A stretch of DNA of 64,000 nt from Nevskiaceae bacterium (GTDB lineage Bacteria > Pseudomonadota > Gammaproteobacteria > Nevskiales > Nevskiaceae): NCBI GenBank assembly GCA_004297005.1, contig SCVA01000052.1, positions 19,700-83,699 on the forward strand. The letters run 5' to 3'. Positions 1 to 8,603 of this stretch are shown here, one piece after another; within the stretch, counting starts at the first letter, position 1, and each line of letters begins with the position of its first letter. The translations under genes were made by a program, and so were the position numbers. Below the pieces are notes generated by a model. That model saw nothing but the letters and a program-made list of their open reading frames with translations, was not told the DNA's origin and made no database searches.

Positions 1-486
1 CAGCTCAAGCCGCGCTTCGCCTGCGTGGCGGTCAAGCTCAAGACCGGCGAGGCGGTGCTGTTCGAGCGCGGCGAAACCGGTCTCGCCGTGCAGGCCTCCT
101 CGGCGGTGCCGGGCGTGTTCGCGCCGGCGCGGATCGCCGACGAGGACTATGTCGACGGCGGTCTGGTGAGCGTGGTGCCGATCCGCTACGCCCGGCAGAT
201 GGGCGCCGACTTCGTGATCGCGGTGGATGTCGCCGCGCCGCCCGACCAGCGCGAGGCGCAGGGCAAGCTCGACGTGGTGATGCGCACCTTCGGCATCATG
301 GGCAAGACCATCCGCGAGTCGGAATACCCCTTGGCCGACGTGGTGGTGGTGCCGGACATGCGCGATGTCACCTCCACCGATTTCGAAGGCAAGCACCGCG
401 CGATCCTGGCCGGCGAACGTGCCGCCCAGGCGGCGTTGCCGGAGCTGCGCGCCAAGCTGAAGGCGCGCGGCGTGGTTCTGGAATGA
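1..486 (+). CDS. Patatin-like phospholipase family protein, C-terminal part (5' truncated by window)
   Basis: The reading frame is open from the first base, so this is the last ~161 residues of a longer protein. The block ASSAVPGVFAP followed by DEDYVDGGLVSVVP carries the Asp-Gly-Gly motif that supplies the catalytic Asp of the patatin Ser-Asp dyad. The Gly-X-Ser-X-Gly nucleophile motif would lie upstream of the window. The segment after it (YARQMGADFVIAVDVAAPP) is typical of bacterial RssA/YchK-type patatins. Family role: lipid acyl hydrolase, usually cytoplasmic or membrane associated. Substrate cannot be inferred. It ends 145 bp before the next gene on the same strand. Confidence 0.85.
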   Translation, partial: QLKPRFACVAVKLKTGEAVLFERGETGLAVQASSAVPGVFAPARIADEDYVDGGLVSVVPIRYARQMGADFVIAVDVAAPPDQREAQGKLDVVMRTFGIMGKTIRESEYPLADVVVVPDMRDVTSTDFEGKHRAILAGERAAQAALPELRAKLKARGVVLE

Positions 487-631
487 GGGATTGCCGCCCG
501 CGGGAGCGTCTGGCGCGATAAGCTCTGTCTTCGGGAACCCGTTCAGGGATGAGCAGCCCGTCACCGCCGAGGAGCGGAAGGGCGGCGTCGCCGGGTCAGG
601 CGGCGTGACATGCAGGAGAACATAAGGCCAG

Positions 632-1867
632 ATGAGTCGCACCGGAATATTCGAGCGCCGCGCCGTGCAGGCTCTGCTGGCGTTGTTGCCGCTGGCCGCC
701 GGCGCCGCGGAACCGACGCCGCAGTTCGGCCGCTACATGCCGCTGTATCCCGGTCTATACCTGGACGCGGGCTACGTGCTGGACGAGGCCGACAGCAGTT
801 ATGACCAGGGCGGCGAAAAGCAGGACAGCGCCGCTCCGCAGGCCGGCGGCCAGACGGCCTTCCCCGAGCGCCGCCTCCACGCCAGTCTGACCTGGCATCT
901 GCCACTGTTCGAGACCGAAGGGCTGCCGTTTTTTTCCAGCCGCACCCACTTGCTGCGGGTGACGCTGAACCAGGCCAGCGTCCGCACCGAGGGGCGGCTT
1001 TCCGACTTCGCCGCCGACAGCAGCGACGACGCCAGCACCGATGCCGACGATCTGCACAACAACGGCAGCGGAGTCGGCGACCTGGGTTTCGAGTTCGGCA
1101 GTTTTCTGCTGGGCTCGCCGAGCAGCGGCTGGCGCTCCGGCGAGCGGCCGCCGTACGCGCTGCTGGCCACGGTCGGTGTCCGCCTGCCATTCGGCCGCTA
1201 CGACCGCGATGCTCCGGTCAATGCCGGCAGCAACACCGCCACGGTGCAGTTGCAGTTGGGTGGCCACTGGCAGCCCTGGAAAGGTGCGGTGGTTGATGCC
1301 GGATATACCTGGCGCCACTACTTCGACAACGAGGAGCCGGCCTTCGGGGCTCTGGCGCCGGCGCGCCAGGGGCGTGACCAGGTGATCGATCTGAGCCTCG
1401 CCCAGCGTCTGGTCAGCGGCCTGTATGCGAGCCTTTATGGCCTGGATCGTCGCGGCGGCCGTAATAGCTATCTCAACCCCAGGTTTTCGCCAAACCCGCC
1501 GCCGCCCGGCGGCGTGCTTGGCGGCGGCGACAATTTTCCAACCCCGGGCACGTACCAGGACGAGGGCACGGCCCTGCGTGAAATGGGGCTGGGGCTGCAC
1601 TGGTTTGTTACGCAGCGCTTCTTGCTGGGTCTGCAATACAGCCACCCACTGGCGGGTGAGAGCGGCCAGTTCCTGCTGCCGTACACCGACCGGAGCCCGG
1701 CCGGGTGCACGCCCGGAGGACTCGGCTGCACCCTGTCGGAAGGTGAGACGGTGTTGGTGGACGGCCTCGGCCCGGCGCGGACCTATGCCTCGGATCGCTG
1801 GACGCTGAGTCTGCGCTACAACTTCGGTCAGGGAGACCCCTACGCATGCGCTGGCTGCAAACGCTGA
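632..1867 (+). CDS. Predicted outer-membrane beta-barrel protein
   Basis: 411 aa, starting at an ATG preceded by a purine-rich AGGAG stretch (612-616) and a second AAGG. The N-terminus has a basic region and a hydrophobic stretch (ALLALLPLAAGAA) that looks like a Sec signal peptide with cleavage after AGAA. The mature part alternates short polar and aromatic segments, as in porin-like barrels, and the final strand region (WTLSLRYNFGQGD) fits a barrel closing strand. The extreme C-terminus, CAGCKR, is unusual for a barrel. Residues ~285-290 are a proline-glycine rich loop. It overlaps the next gene by 22 bp, so the two are probably co-expressed. I do not recognise the family; a transporter or porin role is inferred only from shape. 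Confidence 0.6.
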   Translation: MSRTGIFERRAVQALLALLPLAAGAAEPTPQFGRYMPLYPGLYLDAGYVLDEADSSYDQGGEKQDSAAPQAGGQTAFPERRLHASLTWHLPLFETEGLPFFSSRTHLLRVTLNQASVRTEGRLSDFAADSSDDASTDADDLHNNGSGVGDLGFEFGSFLLGSPSSGWRSGERPPYALLATVGVRLPFGRYDRDAPVNAGSNTATVQLQLGGHWQPWKGAVVDAGYTWRHYFDNEEPAFGALAPARQGRDQVIDLSLAQRLVSGLYASLYGLDRRGGRNSYLNPRFSPNPPPPGGVLGGGDNFPTPGTYQDEGTALREMGLGLHWFVTQRFLLGLQYSHPLAGESGQFLLPYTDRSPAGCTPGGLGCTLSEGETVLVDGLGPARTYASDRWTLSLRYNFGQGDPYACAGCKR

Positions 1868-3078
1868 GCCTGATCTGGGGGCTGGGGCTGGTGACTTATC
1901 CCGCCTGCGCGCAGGCGGGAATCCTGTTCACGCCGCATCTCGACGAGTACTCGGTCAAGCCCAACGGCACCTACACCGAAGGCACCTTGATCCTAAGTCA
2001 GATCAACGAGGTGTTCGACCGCAACGGCGAACGGGTGGAACTGGGGCGGCCCTTCGTGCCGGCCGGCGCCAGCACCGACACCGCGCTGGCGCTGTTCAAG
2101 GTGTTGTGGGTCGGTAATCTGTTCCGTGATACCCGCGTCCCCTATCTGAACGATCACGACCAATTCTGTCGTGTGATTGGCGGATTCGGTTATCAGCAGA
2201 ACACCGCGCAGATCGCCGAACGCGGCCGCCTGTTCGGCGCGCAAGCGGGCAGCAACGGTCTGGCAGATCTGTTCGCCCTCTGCGGGTTCTACACCACCGA
2301 GCATCACTATGGGCCGCTCAAGTTCAATGGCCTGGTATCGGCCACGCTCAAGGAGCCGATTGGTCAGTACGATCCCGATGCGATGCTCAATGTCGGCACC
2401 AACTACCGAACCATCACGCCGCAAGTTGCGTTCAACGCCAACCTCTACGGCCGCCTGAGCATCGACGGCACGCTGGCCTACCAGATCAATGGCGACAACG
2501 ACCAACCCGCGTTCGGTGGCACCACACCGACCCGCATCGCCGACTGGATCAATGCCGAGGTCAATTTCGCCTGGAAGTTCAGCGAGCACTGGTACGCCGA
2601 TCTTGGCTATTCCTGGCATCGCTCGGTGGGCTCCAACTACTACGATCAGGTGAGCGTCAATTTCAAGGATCAGCCGCTGGCGCCGGAGACCCTTTGTGGC
2701 GCCCTGGGCATCGGCAGCACGCTGTGCAATTCGCCGGTTCTGGATTCGTTCTATCTCGCGCCGAGGAGCGGCCCCTATGCCGACAACGGCGTGCAGTCGA
2801 GCCTGGTGAGCGCGGGAATCTATTACGTGTATCGCACTTCCACGGTGCTGCAGGCGCGGCTGGTGCAGCCGATCTCCGGCCGCGGCAGCCAGATTGACGT
2901 GGTGTACGACGTCTGCGCGGTGAGCGACTGCCCGGGGCCCGACCGCAACAACACGGGGGTCGGAGACAACGCCTTTGCGCAGGAGGTCGCGACCCTGTTC
3001 GGGGTTGGCGAGGCGGCGGCCACCTCGGCCTCGCCCTATCTCGAATTCCGCTTCGTCTATCTGTTCTGGGCGCCGTGA
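1846..3078 (+). CDS. Predicted outer-membrane protein, paired with the preceding barrel
   Basis: 410 aa. A hydrophobic leader (LSLIWGLGLVTYPACAQA) suggests export. The mature sequence is rich in alternating Tyr/Gly/polar segments, e.g. YGRLSIDGTLAYQING and HWYADLGYSWHRSVG, with long loops, consistent with a beta-barrel. The end (YLEFRFVYLFWAP) is amphipathic and aromatic like a terminal strand. The ATG lies inside the 3' end of the upstream barrel gene and its stop overlaps the GTG of the downstream lipoprotein hydrolase, so the three form one translationally coupled unit. The function is unknown. Co-occurrence with a secreted hydrolase suggests uptake or export of a hydrophobic compound, but that is inference. 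Confidence 0.6.
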   Translation: MRWLQTLSLIWGLGLVTYPACAQAGILFTPHLDEYSVKPNGTYTEGTLILSQINEVFDRNGERVELGRPFVPAGASTDTALALFKVLWVGNLFRDTRVPYLNDHDQFCRVIGGFGYQQNTAQIAERGRLFGAQAGSNGLADLFALCGFYTTEHHYGPLKFNGLVSATLKEPIGQYDPDAMLNVGTNYRTITPQVAFNANLYGRLSIDGTLAYQINGDNDQPAFGGTTPTRIADWINAEVNFAWKFSEHWYADLGYSWHRSVGSNYYDQVSVNFKDQPLAPETLCGALGIGSTLCNSPVLDSFYLAPRSGPYADNGVQSSLVSAGIYYVYRTSTVLQARLVQPISGRGSQIDVVYDVCAVSDCPGPDRNNTGVGDNAFAQEVATLFGVGEAAATSASPYLEFRFVYLFWAP

Positions 3079-4517
3079 CCTTGCCTCGGCTCGCAGTTTT
3101 CCTGCTGTTCCCTCTGCTGGCAGCCTGTTTGCCGGCGCGAGAGACCCTGCTGCCGCGTCTGGGGCTGGAGGTGCCGGCGCTGCGCGATTTTCCTGCCGAC
3201 TACCGCCCGCCGCTGTCCGCCGAGACCGGTCTGCCGATGCCGGGCTTCGGCAGCGACGAGGCCAGTGGCGTGCACCGCACGCCGGTGATCTTCGTGCACG
3301 GCAACACGGTGTCGGCACGCTACTGGTTGCCGGCCCGCGAGTACTTTCTCCAGCACGGCTACAGCAAGGATGAACTCTGGGCCTTCGGCTACGGCTGGGA
3401 CAATGTCCGCTACTTCGACTCCAACGAGCTGTCGGTGGCGAGCCTGGAACGGGCGGTCAACAGCGTCAGCAACTATCTCTCCAAGAAGCGCGGCATCCCG
3501 GTGCGGCAGGTGGACATCGTCGCCCACTCGCTGGGGGTGACCCTGGTGCGGCAGTGGCTCAAGCAGACCAACAGCTACCACCGGGTGCGCAACTTCGTCG
3601 GCATCGCCGGCGCCAATCACGGCACCTGGACCGCCTGGAGCGACACGCGTGGCCAGCAGCGGCTGGCGTCCTGGGAACTGGCACCCGGCAGCCCCTGGCT
3701 GGCCCAGCTCAATCGTGGCGGCGAAACGCCCGGACCCACCCGCTACTTCATGCTCTACGACGGCAGCGGTTGGGCAGATGTGTTCTATCCCAAGCCCCAT
3801 CAGGACAGTCCTGCCCTGGAAGGCGCCCGCAATCTGGCTTACAACCGCGAGCACGGCACCTGGTTCGACCACCTGCAGTTGCCGAAGCAGGCCGAGTCTC
3901 TTCAGACGGTCGTCGAGTTTCTGGGCGAAGTGCACGAGCCGCTGCCACGCGCCGCGCCGCCGCGCCTGCTGCGCGAGGGCGACCGCCTGCGCAGCGATCA
4001 GGCCGAGGCGCGCCTTTACTGCGCCGACGATGGTCTGGAGCCCGGGCGGGGCGAGCCCGAGAGCCAGTGGACGCTGCGCCCCGGTGTGGTCAGCACCTGC
4101 TATGCCGCCCATGTTGCCTCCGGCCTGGCCAGTCCGCTGGCGCGCTATACCGGCGCCGTGGGCTATCAGCCGGCAGGCGAACTGAGCCTGAGCGCCAGTC
4201 CGGCCGGCGGCGTCTTCGAGCAGCCGCAGCAGGTGCGCCTGGTCGCCAGCGATCCCGCCGCCTTCATCGTCTACACCACCAGCGGCACGTCGCCGGACAG
4301 CGGCTCGCCGCTGTATAGCGCCGAGCATCCGCTCTACGTGGCCGCGCCGCTGCGCCTGCAGGCGGTGGCAATCACCCCCGACGGCCGGCGTTCGCCGCCG
4401 CTGGTGCTGGACTACGACATCAGTCTGGAAAAAGTCGAGGCCGCGCATACGCTGGAGCGGCAGTTCGATTCGTCGGTTCCGGAGCAGTACGCCGGCCAAC
4501 GCAAGAAGGGGCGCTGA
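3075..4517 (+). CDS. Lipoprotein alpha/beta hydrolase with C-terminal chitobiase-like domain
   Basis: 480 aa; the GTG start overlaps the upstream stop (GTGA). The N-terminus has a lipobox-like LLAAC with Cys18, so an anchored lipoprotein is likely. The hydrolase core shows VIFVHGNT (71-78, oxyanion region) and IVAHSLGV with the nucleophile at Ser152. This spacing is seen in class 2-like triacylglycerol lipases and in secreted polyester depolymerases. The last ~85 residues (GGVFEQPQQVRLVAS ... VYTTSGTSPDSGSPLY) match the chitobiase/beta-hexosaminidase C-terminal type (CHB_HEX_C), an Ig-like module often appended to surface enzymes. The neighbouring acetoacetyl-CoA reductase makes a polyhydroxyalkanoate or lipid substrate conceivable, but the substrate is not determined. 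Confidence 0.75.
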   Translation: MTLPRLAVFLLFPLLAACLPARETLLPRLGLEVPALRDFPADYRPPLSAETGLPMPGFGSDEASGVHRTPVIFVHGNTVSARYWLPAREYFLQHGYSKDELWAFGYGWDNVRYFDSNELSVASLERAVNSVSNYLSKKRGIPVRQVDIVAHSLGVTLVRQWLKQTNSYHRVRNFVGIAGANHGTWTAWSDTRGQQRLASWELAPGSPWLAQLNRGGETPGPTRYFMLYDGSGWADVFYPKPHQDSPALEGARNLAYNREHGTWFDHLQLPKQAESLQTVVEFLGEVHEPLPRAAPPRLLREGDRLRSDQAEARLYCADDGLEPGRGEPESQWTLRPGVVSTCYAAHVASGLASPLARYTGAVGYQPAGELSLSASPAGGVFEQPQQVRLVASDPAAFIVYTTSGTSPDSGSPLYSAEHPLYVAAPLRLQAVAITPDGRRSPPLVLDYDISLEKVEAAHTLERQFDSSVPEQYAGQRKKGR

Positions 4518-4521
4518 GGCG

Positions 4522-5259
4522 ATGCGTCCACGCACGGCCCTGGTCAGCGGCGGCACCGGCGCCATCGGTGGCGAGATCTGCCGGCAGTTGCAGGCGGCCG
4601 GCTTGCAGGTGCTGGCGGTGGGGCACCCGGCGGAGGTCGCGCGCCTGCCGGAGCTGCAAGCGCGGCTGGGGCCGGAGATTCTCATCCGCTTCTGCGACCT
4701 CGCCGACCCCGAGGCCAGCGCCGCACTGCTGGCCAGCCTGCCGGCGCCGTTCGACGCCATTGATGTGCTGGTCAATGCCGCCGGCATCACCCGCGACGCG
4801 CGCTTCGTGAAGATGAATCTGGGGCAATGGCGCGAGGTGATGGCGGCCAATCTCGACGCCGCCTTCCACTTGAGCCAGCCGCTGTTCACCGGCATGTGCG
4901 CGCGTGGCTACGGCCGCATCGTCAACATCTCTTCGGTGAACGGCCAGAAAGGCCAGTTCGGCCAGGCCAACTACTCGGCGGCGAAGGCCGCACTGCACGG
5001 CTTCACCATGGCGCTGGCGCAGGAGGGCGCGGCGCTGGGGGTGACCGTCAACACCGTGTCGCCCGGCTATATCGAGACGCCGATGACCGCCGCCATCAAG
5101 CCCGAGGCGCTGGCCAGGATCCGCGCGCAGATTCCGCTCGGCCGCCTGGGCCTGCCTTCGGAGATCGCGCGGGTGGTGTGCTTTCTCTGCGATGCGCAAT
5201 CGGCCTACATCACCGGCGCCAACATCCCGGTGAACGGCGGCCTGTACATGTCGGCGTGA
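4522..5259 (+). CDS. phbB: Acetoacetyl-CoA reductase (short-chain dehydrogenase)
   Basis: 245 aa. Classical SDR: cofactor motif GGTGAIGG near residue 10, NAAGI, a catalytic Ser in NISSVNG, and Tyr/Lys in YSAAKAAL. The segment GQKGQFGQANYSAAKA followed by HGFTMALA is the signature block of PhbB-type NADPH-dependent acetoacetyl-CoA reductases, which form (R)-3-hydroxybutyryl-CoA for polyhydroxybutyrate. The C-terminus GANIPVNGGLYMS also fits. It starts 4 bp after the hydrolase stop, so it is probably in that operon. No phaC synthase or phaA thiolase is present in the window, so a PHB role here is inferred from family resemblance. FabG-like activity on another acyl thioester is the alternative. 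Confidence 0.85.
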   Translation: MRPRTALVSGGTGAIGGEICRQLQAAGLQVLAVGHPAEVARLPELQARLGPEILIRFCDLADPEASAALLASLPAPFDAIDVLVNAAGITRDARFVKMNLGQWREVMAANLDAAFHLSQPLFTGMCARGYGRIVNISSVNGQKGQFGQANYSAAKAALHGFTMALAQEGAALGVTVNTVSPGYIETPMTAAIKPEALARIRAQIPLGRLGLPSEIARVVCFLCDAQSAYITGANIPVNGGLYMSA

Positions 5260-5275
5260 AAGCCCGTGAATAAAT

Positions 5276-5384
5276 CTACTGCGCTGTCCTGCTGCGGCGT
5301 CATGCGGTGCTCGCAATCCTCACGCACTTCAGTGCGCTGCGGTTGCTGTGCTCCTATTCCTTGCATCAGGCCATGCTCGCTACG
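5276..5384 (+). repeat. Intergenic repeat with covarying hairpin, copy 1
   Basis: This segment matches, with many substitutions but almost no indels, the reverse complement of 23551-23659. Its core hairpin is at 5313-5346: outer stem GCAA/TTGC, then CC/GG, then CGCAC-TTCA-GTGCG. In the other copy the paired positions change together. It lies between phbB and the MFS gene, oriented along transcription. The ATG at 5373 used for the MFS gene is inside the repeat. Confidence 0.75.
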
Positions 5385-6629
5385 ATTTCTTCACGGGCTT
5401 TGGGCTCAGTGAACCCGACCACACGCAGGGCTCAGTTGCTGGCGGTGCTGGCGGCGGCACTGGGCTATTTCGTCGATCTCTACGACATCGTGCTGTTCGG
5501 CGTCGTGCGCGTCGCCTCGCTGCGCGAGCTGGGTCTGGAGGGCGCGGCCAACACCGACTGGGGTATCGCGCTGCTCAATCTGCAGATGAGCGGCATGCTG
5601 ATCGGCGGCCTGTTCTGGGGCTGGTTCGGCGACCGCTACGGCCGCCGGCTGGCGCTGATCGCCACCATCGCGCTGTACTCGCTGGCCAATATCGCCAACG
5701 CCTATGTGAGCAGCGTCGAGCAGTACGCGCTGCTGCGTCTCCTGGCCGGCATTGGCTTGGCCGGTGAGCTGGGTGCCGGCATCACCCTCATCGCCGAATC
5801 GCTGCCGCGCCGCCTGCGCGGCTACGGCACCACGCTGATTTCCTTCCTGGGTCTGGTCGGCGCGCTGGCCGCCTCCTATGCCGGGCAATGGCTGCCCTGG
5901 CGCACGGCCTATCTGGTCGGCGGCGGCGCCGGCCTGCTGGTGCTGTTGCTGCGCTTGCAGGTGCTGCGCGAGTCGCCGCTGTTCCTGCGCGAGCGCCTGC
6001 TGCCCGCCGCCCGGGGCGGCGAAGGATTGCGGCGCCTGTTTGGCAGCGGGGTGCTGTTCCGGCGCTTTCTGACGGTGACCTGGATCGGCGTGCCGATCTG
6101 GTACGCCTCGGCGCTGTTCGTGAACTTCGCGCCGGAGTACGGCAAGGCCCTGGGCCATGCGCAGCCGCTGCTGGTGGGCGAGGCGCTGCGCTGGCAGGCG
6201 GTGGGCCTGGCGCTGGGCAGCGGATTTTCCGGCCTCATCAGCGAATGGCTGGGGTCCCGGCGCAAGGTGCTGGCGGTGGCGCTGCTGGCGCTCTTGGGCC
6301 TGAGCCTGGGGCTGATGCGCAGCGACAGCCCGGCAGTGTATTGCCAGGCCCTGTTCCTGATCGGGCTCGCCCAGGGCTACTGGACGGTGTTCGTGACCCT
6401 GGCGGCGGAGCAGTTCGGCACCAATCTGCGCGCCACGGTGACCACCATCGTGCCCAACCTGGTGCGCGCCGCCACCGTGCCGGTGACGCTGGGAGTGAAG
6501 CTGCTCTGGCCACTGCTGGGCCTGGTGGCCGCCACGCTCGCGGTCGGTGCCCTGGTCTTCGCCCTGGCTCTGGTGGCGCTGCGACGGCTGCCGGAAAGCT
6601 ATGGCCGCGATCTCGACTACCGCGACTAG
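5373..6629 (+). CDS. MFS transporter
   Basis: About 418 aa with roughly twelve hydrophobic segments. Loop 2-3 carries the MFS signature GWFGDRYGRRLAL. The first helix begins AQLLAVLAAALGYFVDLYDI, a pattern seen in sugar-phosphate/anion and metabolite:H+ symporter branches. Later helices are regular and the C-terminus ends shortly after the last one. The start is uncertain. ATG 5373 lies within an intergenic repeat, whereas GTG 5409 would give the compact N-terminus (M)NPTTRRAQ just before helix 1 and may be the real start. The frame stays open back to 5307, but that part is repeat sequence. The substrate cannot be told from sequence alone. Confidence 0.8.
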   Translation: MLATISSRALGSVNPTTRRAQLLAVLAAALGYFVDLYDIVLFGVVRVASLRELGLEGAANTDWGIALLNLQMSGMLIGGLFWGWFGDRYGRRLALIATIALYSLANIANAYVSSVEQYALLRLLAGIGLAGELGAGITLIAESLPRRLRGYGTTLISFLGLVGALAASYAGQWLPWRTAYLVGGGAGLLVLLLRLQVLRESPLFLRERLLPAARGGEGLRRLFGSGVLFRRFLTVTWIGVPIWYASALFVNFAPEYGKALGHAQPLLVGEALRWQAVGLALGSGFSGLISEWLGSRRKVLAVALLALLGLSLGLMRSDSPAVYCQALFLIGLAQGYWTVFVTLAAEQFGTNLRATVTTIVPNLVRAATVPVTLGVKLLWPLLGLVAATLAVGALVFALALVALRRLPESYGRDLDYRD

Positions 6630-6681
6630 GCAGGCGTGGAGTGCTCCTGATCATGGTGGTGCTCGGCGTGAAAATTAGTGG

Positions 6682-6709
6682 TTGCGTTTCGGGATCGGCC
6701 GCGTATAAT
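6682..6709 (+). promoter_or_regulatory. Sigma-70 promoter of the tRNA pair
   Basis: TTGCGT (6682-6687) and a perfect TATAAT (6704-6709) are separated by 16 bp, followed by a GC-rich discriminator (CGCGGCCTCC) typical of stringently controlled stable-RNA promoters. tRNA-Ala starts 15 bp after the -10 box. Confidence 0.75.
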
Positions 6710-6724
6710 TCGCGGCCTCCGCAA

Positions 6725-6800
<76 letters not shown>

Positions 6801-6897
6801 AATTTTTGGTTTCCCGTTTTCTGGTTTCGCAAGGCAGCATCCAGCGACCATGAAACGGGCGAGATCAGTCCAGCACTGATTGCATGCAGTACGCCTC

Positions 6898-6973
6898 GTT
6901 CCCATCGTCTAGAGGCCTAGGACACGTCCCTTTCACGGATGTAACAGGGGTTCGAATCCCCTTGGGAACGCCA
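6898..6973 (+). tRNA. tRNA-Glu (anticodon TTC)
   Basis: 76 nt with encoded CCA. The acceptor is GTTCCCA paired with TGGGAAC. The anticodon arm is CGTCC-CTTTCAC-GGATG with TTC at 6932-6934, and the T-arm contains GGGGTTCGAATCCCC. It follows tRNA-Ala by 97 bp and precedes a strong terminator, so the two are probably cotranscribed. Confidence 0.97.
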
Positions 6974-6990
6974 TTGCATGCCCTCCGATC

Positions 6991-7011
6991 GCCCGCTCCA
7001 GCGGGCTTTTT
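6991..7011 (+). terminator. Intrinsic terminator of the tRNA operon
   Basis: Stem GCCCGC / GCGGGC with loop TCCA followed directly by TTTTT. It lies 17 bp after the tRNA-Glu CCA end. Confidence 0.85.
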
Positions 7012-7164
7012 CGTTTCCGGCGTCTGACCTTCCGGCCGCGCGCCGCCGCGCCAACACAAGACTCACCTCGCACTTGCGCCCGCTTGCGGCGACAATCGCC
7101 GCATTGCCGTGGTAGCGCTGCGCATGGACGGCGCGCACCGGCACCGGAATACCAGGGAGCAGGT

Positions 7165-8580
7165 ATGCGGAGGAGAAATAAATCAGGCCGGCAAAGCACG
7201 GCCGTAGCGGCCGCATGGCTGCTGCTGTTGGCCATGGTCGCCAGTCCCTTGCAGGCTCGCGGCGAGGAGGTCGCTACCGCGGTCGCCGGGCCGGTGAATC
7301 TGTTGCAGGTCATCAACGATGCGCTGCTCGCCAGCCCGCAGCTGCAATCGGCGCGCGCCGAGTACGCGACGGCCAAACAGTTGCTGCCGGAGACCCGCGC
7401 GCGGCTGTATCCGCAGCTGTCGCTGTTCGGCACCGCCGACTGGGTGCGCGATTCGGTGGAAGGTGACTACTACGGCCTGGTCAGCTTCGAGCGCAGCGAC
7501 ACCTACCCACGCTATGTCTATGGCGCGACGCTGCGGCAGTCGGTATTCAGCGGGCCGCTGCTGGCGGCGTTGGATCAGTCCGAGCAGAGGGTGGCACGCG
7601 CCAAGGCCGAGGCCGAGCGCAAGCAGGAGTCCCTGCTGCTCAACGTCGCCGACGCCTATTTCGCGCTGCTGGCGGTGAAGGATCGCGAGCGCATCGCTGG
7701 TATCAAGCTGCGCACCCTGCGCCAGCAGGCCGAGCAGGTATCCGGCCGTGCCGCCGCCGGTCTGGCGCTGGATGCCGAGTTGAAGACCGCCCAGGCCGGT
7801 GCCGAGCTGGCCTCGGCCGAACAGTTGACCGCGCAGACCCAGGTGGAGGCGGCGTTCGCGGTACTGGAATCGTTAACCGGCAAGGCCTACCGCGAGCTGC
7901 TGCCGCTGGCCGCCAATGCCAGCCTCAAGCGTCCGCAGCCCGACGAAGCGGCGGTGTGGACCGAGCGCGCCGGGCGGCAGAACCTGGACGTGACCGTGCG
8001 CGCGCTGGAGCTGGAAGTCGCCAAGCTGGAAGCCGAGCGCCTGCGTCGCGGCCGCTGGCCGCAGCTGGATCTGGTCGGCAGCGTCTACGAGATCGACAAC
8101 GGTGGCGGCATCAGTGGCGAGCGTGACGAGGGTGACCAGCGCATCGGCCTGGCCGCGACCCTGCCTCTGTTTACCGGCGGCCGGCTCAGCGCCGAGATCG
8201 AGCGCGGCGTGCAGCAGGTCAAGCGCGCCGAGGCCGATCTCGCCGCCGCCCGCGCCCAGGCCGAGCGTGAGGCCAAGGTGGCCTGGCTCAACCTGAGCGC
8301 CGGCACCCAGCGCATCCAGGCCTTGCAGAAGGCGGTGAGCGCCGCCCGGGCCGCCGAGGAGGCCAACCGCGCCGGCTTCGAGGTGGGCACCCGCACCAAT
8401 GCCGAGGTGCTCGACGCCATCGAGCAGCTGGCCGAGGCCGAGACCAATCTCAGCGGTGCGCGCTACAAGTTCATCATCGACAGCCTGCATCTGAAGAGCG
8501 CCGCCGGTGCGCTGCTCAACGCCGACCTCGCGCAGATCAACCGCCTGCTGCGGGCCGAGTCGGCCGCCGCCAGGCCCTGA
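7165..8580 (+). CDS. TolC-family outer-membrane efflux channel
   Basis: 471 aa, ATG preceded by GGGAGCAGG. The signal peptide is basic (MRRRNKSGRQ) followed by AAAWLLLLAMVASPLQA. The mature protein has two repeated halves of long amphipathic helices and short strand-rich insertions, e.g. LLQVINDALLASPQLQSARAEYATAKQLLPE and later VEAAFAVLESLTGKAY. The second half has LPLFTGGRLSAEIERG, the family's conserved strand-turn element. TolC trimers span the outer membrane and the periplasm for type I secretion or tripartite efflux. The next gene, 23 bp downstream, encodes an HlyD-like adaptor, so the pair forms an export conduit. No ABC or RND inner-membrane pump gene is adjacent. Confidence 0.88.
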   Translation: MRRRNKSGRQSTAVAAAWLLLLAMVASPLQARGEEVATAVAGPVNLLQVINDALLASPQLQSARAEYATAKQLLPETRARLYPQLSLFGTADWVRDSVEGDYYGLVSFERSDTYPRYVYGATLRQSVFSGPLLAALDQSEQRVARAKAEAERKQESLLLNVADAYFALLAVKDRERIAGIKLRTLRQQAEQVSGRAAAGLALDAELKTAQAGAELASAEQLTAQTQVEAAFAVLESLTGKAYRELLPLAANASLKRPQPDEAAVWTERAGRQNLDVTVRALELEVAKLEAERLRRGRWPQLDLVGSVYEIDNGGGISGERDEGDQRIGLAATLPLFTGGRLSAEIERGVQQVKRAEADLAAARAQAEREAKVAWLNLSAGTQRIQALQKAVSAARAAEEANRAGFEVGTRTNAEVLDAIEQLAEAETNLSGARYKFIIDSLHLKSAAGALLNADLAQINRLLRAESAAARP

Positions 8581-8603
8581 GCGCCGCTCTTTCCGCCGCC
8601 GGC

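Noticed and set aside
5307..5372. N-terminal extension of the MFS protein
   Set aside because: The 22 extra codons belong to the dispersed 109-bp repeat, which yields a similar peptide in front of the acyltransferase gene at 23518-23628.
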